DNA from: Candidatus Chryseobacterium colombiense
GTDB taxonomy: Bacteria > Bacteroidota > Bacteroidia > Flavobacteriales > Weeksellaceae
Assembly (NCBI GenBank): GCA_029203185.1
Contig: CP119310.1
Span: forward strand, 2,170,001 to 2,234,000
Direction of reading: 5' to 3'
Length of the DNA: 64,000 nucleotides
Positions 16,262 to 25,269 of the stretch are shown here, piece after piece; the first letter of the stretch is position 1, and every line of letters begins with the position of its first letter. The position numbers were made by a program, and so were the translations under genes. The notes beneath the pieces were generated by a model. It was not told the origin of the DNA, ran no database searches, and worked only from the letters and a program-made list of their open reading frames with translations.

Positions 16262-17572
16262 TTATTTTTGTCTGAAATACACCTCAATCGGAACTCCGGT
16301 AAACCCGAATTCTTTTCTCAATTGGTTTTCAGTAAATCTTTTATAAGGTTCTTTTACATACTGCGGAAGGTTACAGAAAAATACAAACTGCGGCGACGGC
16401 GTTGGAAGCTGTACACAATATTTGATTTTAATATATTTTCCTTTGTTTGCAGGAGGCGGAGTAGCCTCGAAAATCGGAAGCATTACCTCATTTAATTTTG
16501 AAGTTTTAATCTTCTTCTTACGATCTTCATAAACTTCCATTGCCAATTCTACTGCTTTCAAAATTCTCTGCTTCGTTAAAGCCGAAACGAATAAAATTGG
16601 AATATCTGAAAACTGACCGATTTTATCTCTGATTGATTTTTCAAAATCTCTGATGGTATTGGTATGCTTATCTTCAATAAGATCCCATTTGTTTACCAAA
16701 ATTACAATTCCTTTTCTATTTTTCTGAGCCAGACCGAAGATATTCATATCCTGAGATTCCCATCCCTGCGTTGCATCAACCATGATGATCACCACATCAG
16801 AATATTCGATAGAACGAATCGAACGCATTACAGAATAGAATTCCAAATCTTCGCTAACCTTAGATTTCCTTCTCATTCCGGCAGTATCTACCAATACGAA
16901 CTCATGCCCGAATTTATTGTAAAGGGTTTGAATACTGTCTCTCGTCGTTCCTGCAACATCAGTTACAATATTTCTTTCTGTATCAAGCAAAGCATTTGTA
17001 AGCGTAGACTTCCCTACATTCGGACGACCTGCAATCGTGATTTTCGGCAAACCTTCGAACGGATCTTTATATTCTGTAGTCGGAAAATCTTTTACAATAT
17101 CATCCAGAATCTCTCCTGTCCCTGAACCAGTTGCTGAAGAAATAGTATAATATTTTTCAATTCCTAATTGGTAAAATTCTGTTGCATCAATCTCCTCTTT
17201 CGCAGAATCAACTTTATTGATAACAATATAAGTAGGCTTATTCGATCTTCTCAGCATTTCGTGGATTTCATAATCTGTATCTGTAAGACCTTCTTCTACA
17301 TTCAACATAAAGATGATGGATGTAGCTTCATCAATAGCCAGCTGAACTTGTTTAGAAATTTCTCCCTGGAAAACATCATCATTATTTACATCATACCCTC
17401 CGGTATCAATTACTGTAAAGTCTACACCGTTCCAGTCAGATTTTCCGTAATGACGGTCTCTGGTAACTCCTGCAGTAGAATCTACAATAGCTTCTCTTCT
17501 TTCTAATAAACGGTTAAATAACGTGGATTTTCCTACGTTGGGACGCCCAACGATTGCGACAATATTCGACAT
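16262..17572 (-). CDS. der: Ribosome biogenesis GTPase Der (EngA)
   Basis: A double-GTPase needed for 50S subunit assembly. From the ATG at 17572 the protein is 436 residues (MSNIVAIVGRP...), the normal Der length; an in-frame start at 17626 would add 18 atypical residues. The first G domain has GRPNVGKST (~residue 8), the second repeats GRPNVGKST (~181). DTAGM/DTGGY switch II motifs and NKWD/NKVD base-recognition motifs follow, and a KH-like domain ends the protein (FTGVPIEVYFR). The phosphopantetheinyl transferase gene follows after 7 nt. A TATCTTTG promoter element lies 62 nt upstream. Confidence 0.97.
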   Translation of the reverse strand: MSNIVAIVGRPNVGKSTLFNRLLERREAIVDSTAGVTRDRHYGKSDWNGVDFTVIDTGGYDVNNDDVFQGEISKQVQLAIDEATSIIFMLNVEEGLTDTDYEIHEMLRRSNKPTYIVINKVDSAKEEIDATEFYQLGIEKYYTISSATGSGTGEILDDIVKDFPTTEYKDPFEGLPKITIAGRPNVGKSTLTNALLDTERNIVTDVAGTTRDSIQTLYNKFGHEFVLVDTAGMRRKSKVSEDLEFYSVMRSIRSIEYSDVVIIMVDATQGWESQDMNIFGLAQKNRKGIVILVNKWDLIEDKHTNTIRDFEKSIRDKIGQFSDIPILFVSALTKQRILKAVELAMEVYEDRKKKIKTSKLNEVMLPIFEATPPPANKGKYIKIKYCVQLPTPSPQFVFFCNLPQYVKEPYKRFTENQLRKEFGFTGVPIEVYFRQK

Positions 17573-17634
17573 AAAAATGTTTAATAATTTAATTATTAAT
17601 GGGTTTCTCCAACTTTTGGAGCCCAATTTTTTTG

Positions 17635-17642
17635 CAAAGATA
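17635..17642 (-). promoter_or_regulatory. Promoter -7 element (TATCTTTG) of der
   Basis: Exact TAnnTTTG on the minus strand, 62 nt before the chosen der ATG. Confidence 0.6.
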
Positions 17643-17871
17643 AGGTTTTTATTTTACTCGGTTGATTGAGTTCAGAAAGCAGAAATGGTAAATGTGCTAA
17701 TTTGTTAATATATCAATCGTAATATTCATTTCTATCTTTAAAAATTTTTCTTAAAAATAATTCTTTGAATATCAATAAATAAAAACCTTTGTAAACATTT
17801 CCCATCAATTAATCTTTCAATATCATTTTTATTTTTGAAATAATTTCTATAATTTCGCGACATAGAAATAC

Positions 17872-17942
17872 AGACCCATGGTGTAGCGGTAACACTACTG
17901 ATTTTGGTTCAGTCATCTGGGGTTCGAATCCCTGTGGGTCTA
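17872..17942 (+). tRNA. tRNA-Gln (anticodon TTG)
   Basis: A full cloverleaf folds: 7-bp acceptor stem AGACCCA/TGGGTCT, 4-bp D stem GTGT/ACAC, anticodon stem ACTGA/TCAGT around loop TTTTGGT giving anticodon TTG, and a T arm with TTCGAAT loop (two G-T pairs at its base). The discriminator is A and CCA is not encoded. Glutamine decoding of CAA follows from the anticodon. A hairpin terminator comes 6 nt after the 3' end. Accessory DNA begins directly downstream. Confidence 0.95.
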
Positions 17943-17948
17943 CTTGTT

Positions 17949-17986
17949 GGGACAAATCTTTCTTTTTTAGATTTGTCCCTTTTTTA
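17949..17986 (+). terminator. Terminator of tRNA-Gln
   Basis: Perfect 11-bp arms (17949-17959, 17969-17979; GGGACAAATCT/AGATTTGTCCC) followed by a T run. Confidence 0.9.
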
Positions 17987-18017
17987 TTTCCTCGAATTTC
18001 CCTCTCTTTAGAATATA

Positions 18018-18239
18018 TCAGCTGAACTGCCGAATTACCCTGCGGTGTTCGATGCCTTTCTCCGTCAAACACCAGATTTTCAGTAAACATCGAACTAGCA
18101 ATATGCCTTTTTGCTCCATATCACCTTCTATATAGTATTTGTAAAGATTTATAATCTTTATAAGCTCACTTTTTAATAATCTACTAATCTCAGCATTCTG
18201 ATCTGATAAATAGCCCAGATCAAACTCCAATCTTTTCAA
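18018..18239 (-). CDS. Small hypothetical protein, uncertain
   Basis: A 73-residue open frame (starts MKRLEFDLGYL, ends RRVIRQFS) that I do not recognise. It is charged, helical-looking and without a signal peptide. It lies 45 nt downstream of a broken HNH nuclease gene on the same strand and ends close to the tRNA terminator. It may be a remnant of a longer accessory gene rather than a real product. Confidence 0.3.
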   Translation of the reverse strand: MKRLEFDLGYLSDQNAEISRLLKSELIKIINLYKYYIEGDMEQKGILLVRCLLKIWCLTEKGIEHRRVIRQFS

Positions 18240-18284
18240 TTTTAGCGTTAATATTTTTTAAAGAGATCTTCAATATAATTGTCA

Positions 18285-18734
18285 TTATAAATTTGTGACT
18301 TTTGAAATAATTTCTTTGATGTAATCTTTGTGCATATTATATAAACCTGATAGCTTGAAGATTGTAATATTTCTAATTGCTGCTTTTATTTTTTTATCAT
18401 TCCAAGTACTCAATTCGTTTTTCTTAAATTTAACCCCATAAGCACTATTTTTACAATTCACGAAATCAATATTTTTTGGAGCTATAGAAAAAAGTATGTC
18501 TTCTGAAAACCCTTCTATCAATGGATGAATGTTATCATCCAACTTAAATATATTTGATCCTTTTAGATTTAAATTACATATATGGCAACTAGGTATTAAA
18601 TTATAAAAACTTAGAGCCAGGTAAGGATAGGTGGCTTTATCAAAAAAATGATCAAACTCAAATCTGGTTCCTTATTTCAAATCACTTCCCAATAAAAATA
18701 TATCGCTGCGATTACAATATTCACAAGTCCATTG
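18285..18734 (-). pseudogene. Broken HNH-type nuclease gene
   Basis: The minus strand encodes a Cys-x-x-Cys start (WTCEYCNRSDIF), then FEFDHFFDKATYPYLALS and FYNLIPSCHICNLNLKG, then the ~85-residue tail LDDNIHPLIEGF... in one continuous frame. This CxxC...DH...NLIPSCxxCN...KG pattern is an HNH endonuclease of the kind found in phage-defence and retron-associated loci. The frame is cut by a TAA (18672-18674) between the first zinc pair and the DH motif. A TGA also lies five codons before the CxxC motif, and no start for the front part is visible. It is therefore a decayed gene, although the last 85 codons remain open from an ATG at 18542. An intact partner gene is not seen. Confidence 0.75.
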
Positions 18735-19151
18735 ATGGTCTCATATAAAACATTGATGAATTGATTATTAGTTCACATCGTCCCATTTCGGTTAAAATAC
18801 TTGTTACTGCAATTACAGGATAGCGAGGTTAAAAAACTTTTATAAGGACCAAAAAACAATGAAATTTGCACTTTGAAGAATGTGAATAATCAATTGGAGT
18901 CAAAAAAATATACCAAGAAAATAGTATAGAAAAATGTAGTTGATTTAAAATAAAATTACAAAAAAACATTGCGAAAATATATGTTTTCTAAGCTGTAATC
19001 CTATTAATAATTCACTAATTGATACTTCGATAAAGAGGGCAGAAATCAATAATTGCTCAAAAAATAGAATTCTATTTAACTACAATAAGCCTATCAAGAA
19101 TAGACTTTTCCCTCAAATTATCAATTTTATAAAAATTAATTTTCAATAATA
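18735..19151. other. 417 nt without a recognisable gene
   Basis: AT-rich DNA between the HNH remnant and the phage-tail-like cassette. It has many stops in all frames and no tRNA or clear promoter consensus. It probably holds decayed 5' sequence of the HNH gene and the upstream region of the cassette. Confidence 0.6.
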
Positions 19152-19778
19152 ATGAAAGTACCATTAAAAACAATATTTAGCTGGTTTCAAAAGGGTGAAA
19201 TGCCCACAGAACATCAGTTTCAGCAGACCTTTTCTTCATTCCGTCATTTAGATGAAAATATCAAGATGGATGAGGTAACGGGTTTAAATGAAACTTTTCA
19301 AAAAACGGTATCCAGCACCACTTTTACAAATCATCTGCAAGATGAAAGCGCCCACGATTTAGTGCTCGCACGACTTAATGCATCTAATCTTACTGCTAGA
19401 AATGTAGAAGAGTGGAAAGAAAAATTAAAGATCAAATTAGCAGCCACTATAGATGATGGTGAAGAGACCGGAAATGTCTTTACAAAGGAGCAAATAGAGG
19501 AAATTGTAAATATACTTCAGGAGCAGATAGAATTGCTTAAAGGTTCAGGAGCAAATTCTTCCTTTGGAGGAATTTTAAGGCCTACTGATCATATTATTGT
19601 TAAACCTGGATCAGCAAAATGGTTTTGGGCAGGGAGTGGAGTTTACGAAAATGCCTCAGGAGTTAAGATTAAAAATTTCGGAATAATTTCCTTTGACGGT
19701 TTTGCTTGGTCTGTTCTGGAGGTTAATATGCCTGGAGGTGGAACAGATGGTTTTATTGATTTAACACAAGAAGATTAA
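19152..19778 (+). CDS. Phage tail-region protein (FSWF..PTxxQF family)
   Basis: A 208-residue protein. Its N-terminal pattern FSWFQKGEMPTEHQFQQTF, then SFRHLDENIKMDEVTGL, recurs in Bacteroidota prophages just before large tail-fibre genes. The middle is helical and acidic (KEQIEEIVNILQEQIELLKG), and a C-terminal beta-rich part (~residues 140-208) may be a small carbohydrate- or virion-binding domain. It starts the cassette: its TAA is followed by one base and then the ATG of the 1607-residue protein. Function is inferred from this pattern and position; no enzyme motif is visible. Confidence 0.65.
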   Translation: MKVPLKTIFSWFQKGEMPTEHQFQQTFSSFRHLDENIKMDEVTGLNETFQKTVSSTTFTNHLQDESAHDLVLARLNASNLTARNVEEWKEKLKIKLAATIDDGEETGNVFTKEQIEEIVNILQEQIELLKGSGANSSFGGILRPTDHIIVKPGSAKWFWAGSGVYENASGVKIKNFGIISFDGFAWSVLEVNMPGGGTDGFIDLTQED

Positions 19779-19779
19779 A

Positions 19780-22700
19780 ATGAGATATACAGGAAGAATT
19801 TATTTTACAAATTATGAAAGATCAGATAAAGAAGTTGCAGATAACTTCATTTATCCCGTGATGTTCTTCATTAAAAATGAAGAAGGAAAAATCATTAAAC
19901 AGATTGCATATTCAGCTTTAGGAGAAAAGTCAGAAAGTGAATACGGAACTGGTGGGGGAACCGGAGGAGCCAATGGAATTGTTTTCCGTGCAAAATCTGA
20001 AATACCGGCATCGTTCGTAAAATCATTTGGAAGTGAAGTTAGATTAGTTTTTTCGTGGTCATCCATCGACAGCGTTGATGGTAGTGAGACTGGCGGAGGA
20101 ACTGCGAGTATTTTAAAAGGAAACACAATCCTATTTAATAAAAACATTAATCAGGGAGCCAATGAAATAGATATTACGTCATATATTTTGGCAGGAGATA
20201 ATACAATTACGCTTAGTATCACCGATAGTTATGGAAATAATAGGAAATTAAAATATGATATTCAAACAATAGCACTTGCTTTGAGTACTACATACGACAA
20301 GACCACTATTAATTCGGGGCCAATCATTTTCCGATATATTCCAACCGGAAATGTAGAGAAGACGATTCATTTCAAATTAAATGGATCAGATCTTCCCCCG
20401 GTAGTTACTTCAATTAATAACAAAGAGCTTCTTTATGAAATTCCTGCACAGCCGCACGGAGTTCATATTTTAGAGGTGTATATAACCGCTGATTTGTCAG
20501 GAGAGATCATTGAAAGCAATCACTTATTTACAGATATTATCAGTGTTGTTGCTGGTAATTTAACGCCTCTAGTTTCTTCAGCAAATAATGTTGTTGCTAA
20601 TCAATATGCTCCAGCTTCGATTGAATATCTGGTGTATTCACCATCGTCAAATTATAGCGATGTTGAGATTTTGGTCGATGGAGTGAAGGTTTCTGAATTA
20701 CTTGTAAATAGAAGTTTGCAGAAGTTCACCTATACATTTACGGACTCAGGTACGCATACTGTAACTTTTAAATGTAGCAATGTCACGAAGAATACTTCAG
20801 TAGTTGTAACTGCTTTCGATATTCAGGTTGAAGCCGAAACGTTAGGCTTGGAATTATTTTTAAGCAGTCGAAACAGAAGCAATTCAGAGATTAACAAAAA
20901 TGAGTGGAAATACAAAAACCTGTCATGTACTCTTACGGATTTTGATTTCAGCACCAATGGATGGATTCAGGATTCAAAGGGTTCTGTGGCGCTTAAAGTG
21001 AGCGGAAATGCAAGGATTGAGATTCCTTTCAAGATTTTTGATAACGATTTTAAAACAGGTGGTAAAACATTAGAATTTGAATTTTCAACTTCAGATATAA
21101 AAAACAGTGACAGTACTATTTTTTCTTGTAAAAATGGAAATGTTGGATTTGTTGCTACCTCAAATTCATTTTCGTTCAGTTCTGAGCAGGACAGTACGTC
21201 CATATTTTTTAAGGAAGAGGAAAGGATTCGTGTAAGTGTAGTCGTTACAAAGGTTGCAGATCAAAGATTGGTATTTGTGTATATCAATGGAATTATATCT
21301 TCATTATATCAGTATAATTCATTAGACAGCTTTTTACAGCAAGCTCCTCAAAACATTAGCATTGGAAGCAGTGATTGTACTATTAATCTATATAATATCA
21401 GGGTTTATAATAATAATTTAAACGCCGATCAGATGTTGTCAAATTACATCGCTGACATGGATAACCTGGTTGAAAAAGTCAACATTTATGAGAGAAATAA
21501 ATTGTACGATGCATTCGGAAATTTGTCCTACGATAAATGTTTACAATCAATTCCATGCTTAACCATTGTTGGAGAACTGCCAACTTATAAAGGCGATAAA
21601 AAAACGATTGTGGGAGAGTATGAAAATGCTCAAGATCCTACAAAATCGTTTTCTTATGTGAATGCGAGTATTGATGTTCAGGGTACTTCATCACAATATT
21701 ATCCCCGAAAAAACTTTAAAATAAAATTTAATGGAGGTTTTAAAAATGGGGAAATAAATTCTTCAAAATACAAGCTTCGTGATAATTCATTGGCGGAAAA
21801 AACATTTACATTTAAAGCTGACTTCATGGAATCTTCAGGTTCTCACAACATTGGTTTGGCAAGGCTTGCACAGGATTCTTTGAATCAATTAGGTTATTTA
21901 GTTCCGCCGCAATTAATTGATCCTAATATCCGTACAACGATGGATGGCTTTCCAATGCTTATATTTCACAGAGCGACACCAGATTCGGAGCGTATTTTTC
22001 TCGGAAAATATAATTTCAATAATGATAAGTCGAATGAAGCAACGACAGGTTTTACAGGGGGACAGGAATGCTGGGAATTTTTAAACAATACGTCAGATAA
22101 TACATTATTTATTGCTACAGATTTTCATAGTGTAGACGGAAATGGTAAGCATTTATGGAAAAATGATTTTGAGGGACGATACCCGGAAAATAATGAAGAT
22201 ACTTCAAATCTTGAAGCCTTGCATGCTTGGATCGTAAGCTGCAAAGGCAATCCAACTAAATTTAAAGCTGAAGCTAAAGATCATTTTAATATTCAGTTTT
22301 TACTGTTTTATTATGTATTTACTGAGTTTTTTGCAATGGTCGATCAGCGCGCTAAAAATCAAATGTTTGCGATGTATCCAGATGCGCAGGGAAACAAACG
22401 TTGGTATCTTATTTTTTATGATAATGACACTGTTTTAGGTCTTAATAACGAAGGACACAATGTGTATGATTATTGGGTGGAAGCTCATGACCAAGTAGGA
22501 AGTGGCTTTGTCTGGAATGGCGCGCTTTCAGAGCTTTGGAAATTGGTTGAAGTGGCTTTTGATACTGAAATTACAGCTTTGTATCAGAAAATGAGAACTT
22601 CAGGAATTCTGACTTATGATAAGTGCAACACTTACTTTAACACGTTAGAATCTGACAAATGGGCGGAAAGTATTTTCAATGAAGATGCAAAATATAAATA

Positions 22701-24603
22701 TATAGATCCTTTGGTTATTGCCGGGAACGGAAGTTATTTATACACCGCACAAGGTTCAAGAAAATCGCACAGGAATTATTGGCTATTAAACAGATTCAGA
22801 TATATGGATGGAAAGTATGATACATCTACTTTCTCATCTGATTATATCACGATGAGACTTTATACCCCTTCGGGCACGCCTGTAGTTGCTCCCAATGCTA
22901 ATTTTTTACTAACTGCTCAAAAAGACGGATACACTAAAATTAAGTTTGGTTCTTATATCAACCGTGCGAGGCTTAGAAAAAATGTTGCATCTTTAGTTCA
23001 AGCTCCGGCTATTACTTTTAACGATACAGAAACCATTATCTATGGTGCATCTGCAATTAAAGATCTTGGAGATTTGTCAGGAAAGTATCTTGGTACTTTA
23101 GATGTTTCAAAAGCGACGAATTTGTCAAAATTACGAATAGGAAGTCAAGTGGTAGGGTATTCTAATCAAAATTTGAGAAACCTTTTTGTGGGAAATAATA
23201 CGTTGTTGGAAGAGTTGGATATTTCGAATTGTCCTAATCTCAAGCAGGCTGTTGATTTATCAGGTTGTACAGCTATAAAGAACGTCTATGCGTCAGGAAC
23301 AGGAATAACCTCTGTATTGTTACCTAAAGGCGGGTTGCTCTATTCTTTAATTTTGCCAAATACAGCAAATACTTTGATTTTGGATAATCAAAAATTTATT
23401 AAAAATTCTAATTTAACTTTTACGGCAAGTTCTATAACAACTCTTGTAATTAAGGATTGCCCTTTGATGAATGTTTATGATATTGCCACTTCGTTGAAAA
23501 ATTTGGCTAGATTGAGAATTAATAATTTAAACGGGACTAGTACTTCTAGTGAAAATTTTTTCCCCCTTATCAATGCTAAAGGAATTGATGATTCGGGTAA
23601 TACAACCCCACATTCTATCGTTGAAGGAAAATGGACTTTTACAAACATTTATGCAGAGGATAAAACTTTTATGGAAGCTAATTGGCCAGACTTTAAATTT
23701 ACATTTTCAAATGTTGCCACTTTCATTCAAATTTCGAGTGCGACCAGAAAAGCTACATTATTAAATGTCTTTGATACCAACGGTGATGGAGAACTCAGTT
23801 TTGCGGAAGCAAGAGCTGTTATCAATATTCCTGCTGACACTTTCAACACAGATGTTAATACCTTGAGAAAGCTTTCTTACAGTTTTGATGAGTTTAGATT
23901 TTTCACGAATGTGGAGACAATTGGAGATAGAGCATTCAATTCATATGAAAATGAATTGGAAAGCATTATTTTTCCTCCCAATATAAAGAAGATAGGTTCT
24001 AATGCATTTTACTTTAAGTATAATGCTGTTGTAGTCGGAAATTTTGATAAACTAGAAGAACTTGGCGAAACTCCATTTAATGGAAAATACTTAGATATTA
24101 ATTTATTTAAGAATGTTAAGATTTATACAACAAATTCATTTCAGTTCATGTATCCGAGAGCGGGGAAATATAACCTTCCTTATATCACGAGAATTTTCAA
24201 GAATATGCTTACTAATAATGTAAATAATTATCCTGTTGAAGAGCTTGTTTCCAATCTTGTTGATTTATCCGGGTGTACGAGCTTAGAAAGAATGGATTCG
24301 TATGGTTTGTATTTAAGACCTCTTAGGGGAGAGAATGAAGTTACTATTATTCTTCCGGCTTCCATTAACTACCTGGAAAACTACTGCATGCCTATGTACC
24401 CAGCTGCAGGCCAATTTGGCGTTACAAGAGTAATAATTAAAGTATTGGCAACGACACCTCCTATTTTGGTGGGACCTAACTTTGTTGCTGACGGGATAAT
24501 AATAGATACAGTAGAAATTCATGTACCCGCAGCAAGCGTTTCTGCCTATAAAACGGCAACCAATTGGAGCTATTTTGCCGCAAAAATTTATCCGATAACA
24601 TAA
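19780..24603 (+). CDS. Giant CotH-like, LamG and leucine-rich-repeat protein (phage tail fibre-like)
   Basis: A 1607-residue multidomain protein without signal peptide or membrane helix. Ig/FN3-like repeats fill ~1-345. A LamG/concanavalin-like jelly roll lies at ~345-560. A CotH-kinase-like domain (~600-1000) starts at VQGTSSQYYPRKNFK and carries WYLIFYDNDTVLG (~877), where CotH proteins keep their metal-binding Asp pair. Irregular leucine-rich repeats follow (~1105-1260), then an EF-hand-like loop DTNGDGELSF (~1331) and BspA-type repeats (IGDRAFNSYENE, ~1380). The end VPAASVSAYKTATNW is common in Bacteroidota surface and phage fibre proteins. The lack of a sorting signal and the small tail-type neighbours favour a virion fibre over a secreted protein. 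Kinase activity is unproven. Confidence 0.7.
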   Translation: MRYTGRIYFTNYERSDKEVADNFIYPVMFFIKNEEGKIIKQIAYSALGEKSESEYGTGGGTGGANGIVFRAKSEIPASFVKSFGSEVRLVFSWSSIDSVDGSETGGGTASILKGNTILFNKNINQGANEIDITSYILAGDNTITLSITDSYGNNRKLKYDIQTIALALSTTYDKTTINSGPIIFRYIPTGNVEKTIHFKLNGSDLPPVVTSINNKELLYEIPAQPHGVHILEVYITADLSGEIIESNHLFTDIISVVAGNLTPLVSSANNVVANQYAPASIEYLVYSPSSNYSDVEILVDGVKVSELLVNRSLQKFTYTFTDSGTHTVTFKCSNVTKNTSVVVTAFDIQVEAETLGLELFLSSRNRSNSEINKNEWKYKNLSCTLTDFDFSTNGWIQDSKGSVALKVSGNARIEIPFKIFDNDFKTGGKTLEFEFSTSDIKNSDSTIFSCKNGNVGFVATSNSFSFSSEQDSTSIFFKEEERIRVSVVVTKVADQRLVFVYINGIISSLYQYNSLDSFLQQAPQNISIGSSDCTINLYNIRVYNNNLNADQMLSNYIADMDNLVEKVNIYERNKLYDAFGNLSYDKCLQSIPCLTIVGELPTYKGDKKTIVGEYENAQDPTKSFSYVNASIDVQGTSSQYYPRKNFKIKFNGGFKNGEINSSKYKLRDNSLAEKTFTFKADFMESSGSHNIGLARLAQDSLNQLGYLVPPQLIDPNIRTTMDGFPMLIFHRATPDSERIFLGKYNFNNDKSNEATTGFTGGQECWEFLNNTSDNTLFIATDFHSVDGNGKHLWKNDFEGRYPENNEDTSNLEALHAWIVSCKGNPTKFKAEAKDHFNIQFLLFYYVFTEFFAMVDQRAKNQMFAMYPDAQGNKRWYLIFYDNDTVLGLNNEGHNVYDYWVEAHDQVGSGFVWNGALSELWKLVEVAFDTEITALYQKMRTSGILTYDKCNTYFNTLESDKWAESIFNEDAKYKYIDPLVIAGNGSYLYTAQGSRKSHRNYWLLNRFRYMDGKYDTSTFSSDYITMRLYTPSGTPVVAPNANFLLTAQKDGYTKIKFGSYINRARLRKNVASLVQAPAITFNDTETIIYGASAIKDLGDLSGKYLGTLDVSKATNLSKLRIGSQVVGYSNQNLRNLFVGNNTLLEELDISNCPNLKQAVDLSGCTAIKNVYASGTGITSVLLPKGGLLYSLILPNTANTLILDNQKFIKNSNLTFTASSITTLVIKDCPLMNVYDIATSLKNLARLRINNLNGTSTSSENFFPLINAKGIDDSGNTTPHSIVEGKWTFTNIYAEDKTFMEANWPDFKFTFSNVATFIQISSATRKATLLNVFDTNGDGELSFAEARAVINIPADTFNTDVNTLRKLSYSFDEFRFFTNVETIGDRAFNSYENELESIIFPPNIKKIGSNAFYFKYNAVVVGNFDKLEELGETPFNGKYLDINLFKNVKIYTTNSFQFMYPRAGKYNLPYITRIFKNMLTNNVNNYPVEELVSNLVDLSGCTSLERMDSYGLYLRPLRGENEVTIILPASINYLENYCMPMYPAAGQFGVTRVIIKVLATTPPILVGPNFVADGIIIDTVEIHVPAASVSAYKTATNWSYFAAKIYPIT

Positions 24604-24613
24604 TAATAAAAAT

Positions 24614-24814
24614 ATGACACAGACAGACAATATAATTAAAGCAGATCCTGGGAAATGCTTTAAAAGAAAAATAGATGGAGTTGTTTTTGGCGATGAAATC
24701 TATTTGGGAACAACTTATTATCTTGATGGAATAAGACTTCAAGAACCCATTCAGGAAAGCCCTGATGATTTTGAAGAAATTAATATTGAGGTTCAAACAG
24801 AAGAAATTAATTAA
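24614..24814 (+). CDS. Small conserved protein of phage tail cassettes
   Basis: A 66-residue acidic protein (ADPGKCFKRKIDGVVFGDEIYLG, then ESPDDFEEINIE). The pattern of a short sheet with KxFKRKxDGxxxGxEIYLG is one I associate with genes that follow tail-fibre genes in Bacteroidota prophages; its job is unknown. It starts 10 nt after the 1607-residue gene and is the last gene before a terminator at 24911, so the three genes 19152-24814 look like one transcription unit. Confidence 0.6.
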   Translation: MTQTDNIIKADPGKCFKRKIDGVVFGDEIYLGTTYYLDGIRLQEPIQESPDDFEEINIEVQTEEIN

Positions 24815-24910
24815 AAGATGATAAATTTTATTACTTATTTCCCGAACGGAAATTGATAACGAGTCCTGACAATATAATAAAGATCTGAGGACAAAAATAA
24901 ATAATTAAAA

Positions 24911-24944
24911 CGGAGCAGAAACTTTTTTGCTCCGGCTTTTGTTT
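24911..24944 (+). terminator. Terminator of the tail-like cassette
   Basis: 7-bp arms CGGAGCA (24911-24917) and TGCTCCG (24928-24934), then GCTTTTGTTTTTA. Confidence 0.8.
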
Positions 24945-25028
24945 TTATAGCTTTTGAATTTTATAACATCCCGTTTAATAATCAAAAATGCTAAAAGTAT
25001 TCAATTCTTTTCATCAAGATTAGCTTCC

Positions 25029-25199
25029 ATGAAAATGATTTTAGGGTCAAAAAAATCAAATAATATTTCAATTTTAATAAGAAAATACAGTAATCCCATA
25101 AAGAAAATTTTAGCTCTGATTTCTACTATACTCTCATTCATGTTATTCGCATTAGGTATTATTCTTTTATTGATATGCTTTTCAGAATATCCTTATTAA
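25029..25199 (+). CDS. Small single-span membrane protein, uncertain
   Basis: From the ATG at 25029 the frame gives ~56 residues: a basic N-terminal part (SKKSNNISILIRKYSNPIKK), then one long hydrophobic helix (ILALISTILSFMLFALGII) and a short tail. A longer frame from 24954 starts just after the preceding hairpin and looks less natural. No family is recognised. Position at the end of the phage-like cassette allows a holin-like or membrane-toxin role, but nothing shows this. A terminator follows directly. Confidence 0.35.
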   Translation: MKMILGSKKSNNISILIRKYSNPIKKILALISTILSFMLFALGIILLLICFSEYPY

Positions 25200-25211
25200 A
25201 TATACGTCTAT

Positions 25212-25244
25212 AAAAAACCATCCTCTATATAAGGATGGTTTTCA
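25212..25244. terminator. Bidirectional terminator between the island and katG
   Basis: AAAACCATCCT/AGGATGGTTTT arms around a short loop, with A-tract on one side and T-tract on the other, so it can end transcripts from both directions. Confidence 0.85.
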
Positions 25245-25269
25245 TTTATATTGAGTCAGATATTATTAA

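Noticed and set aside
17809..18090. 93-residue minus-strand frame across the tRNA-Gln gene
   Set aside because: It is the antisense translation of the tRNA (QGFEPQMTEPKSVVLPLHHG-type string), a known source of false proteins.
17872..25200. Direct repeat of the tRNA 3' end as attachment site of an integrated element
   Set aside because: I looked for the TTCGAATCCCT/TGGGTCT string downstream to katG and did not find a second copy, nor an integrase gene.
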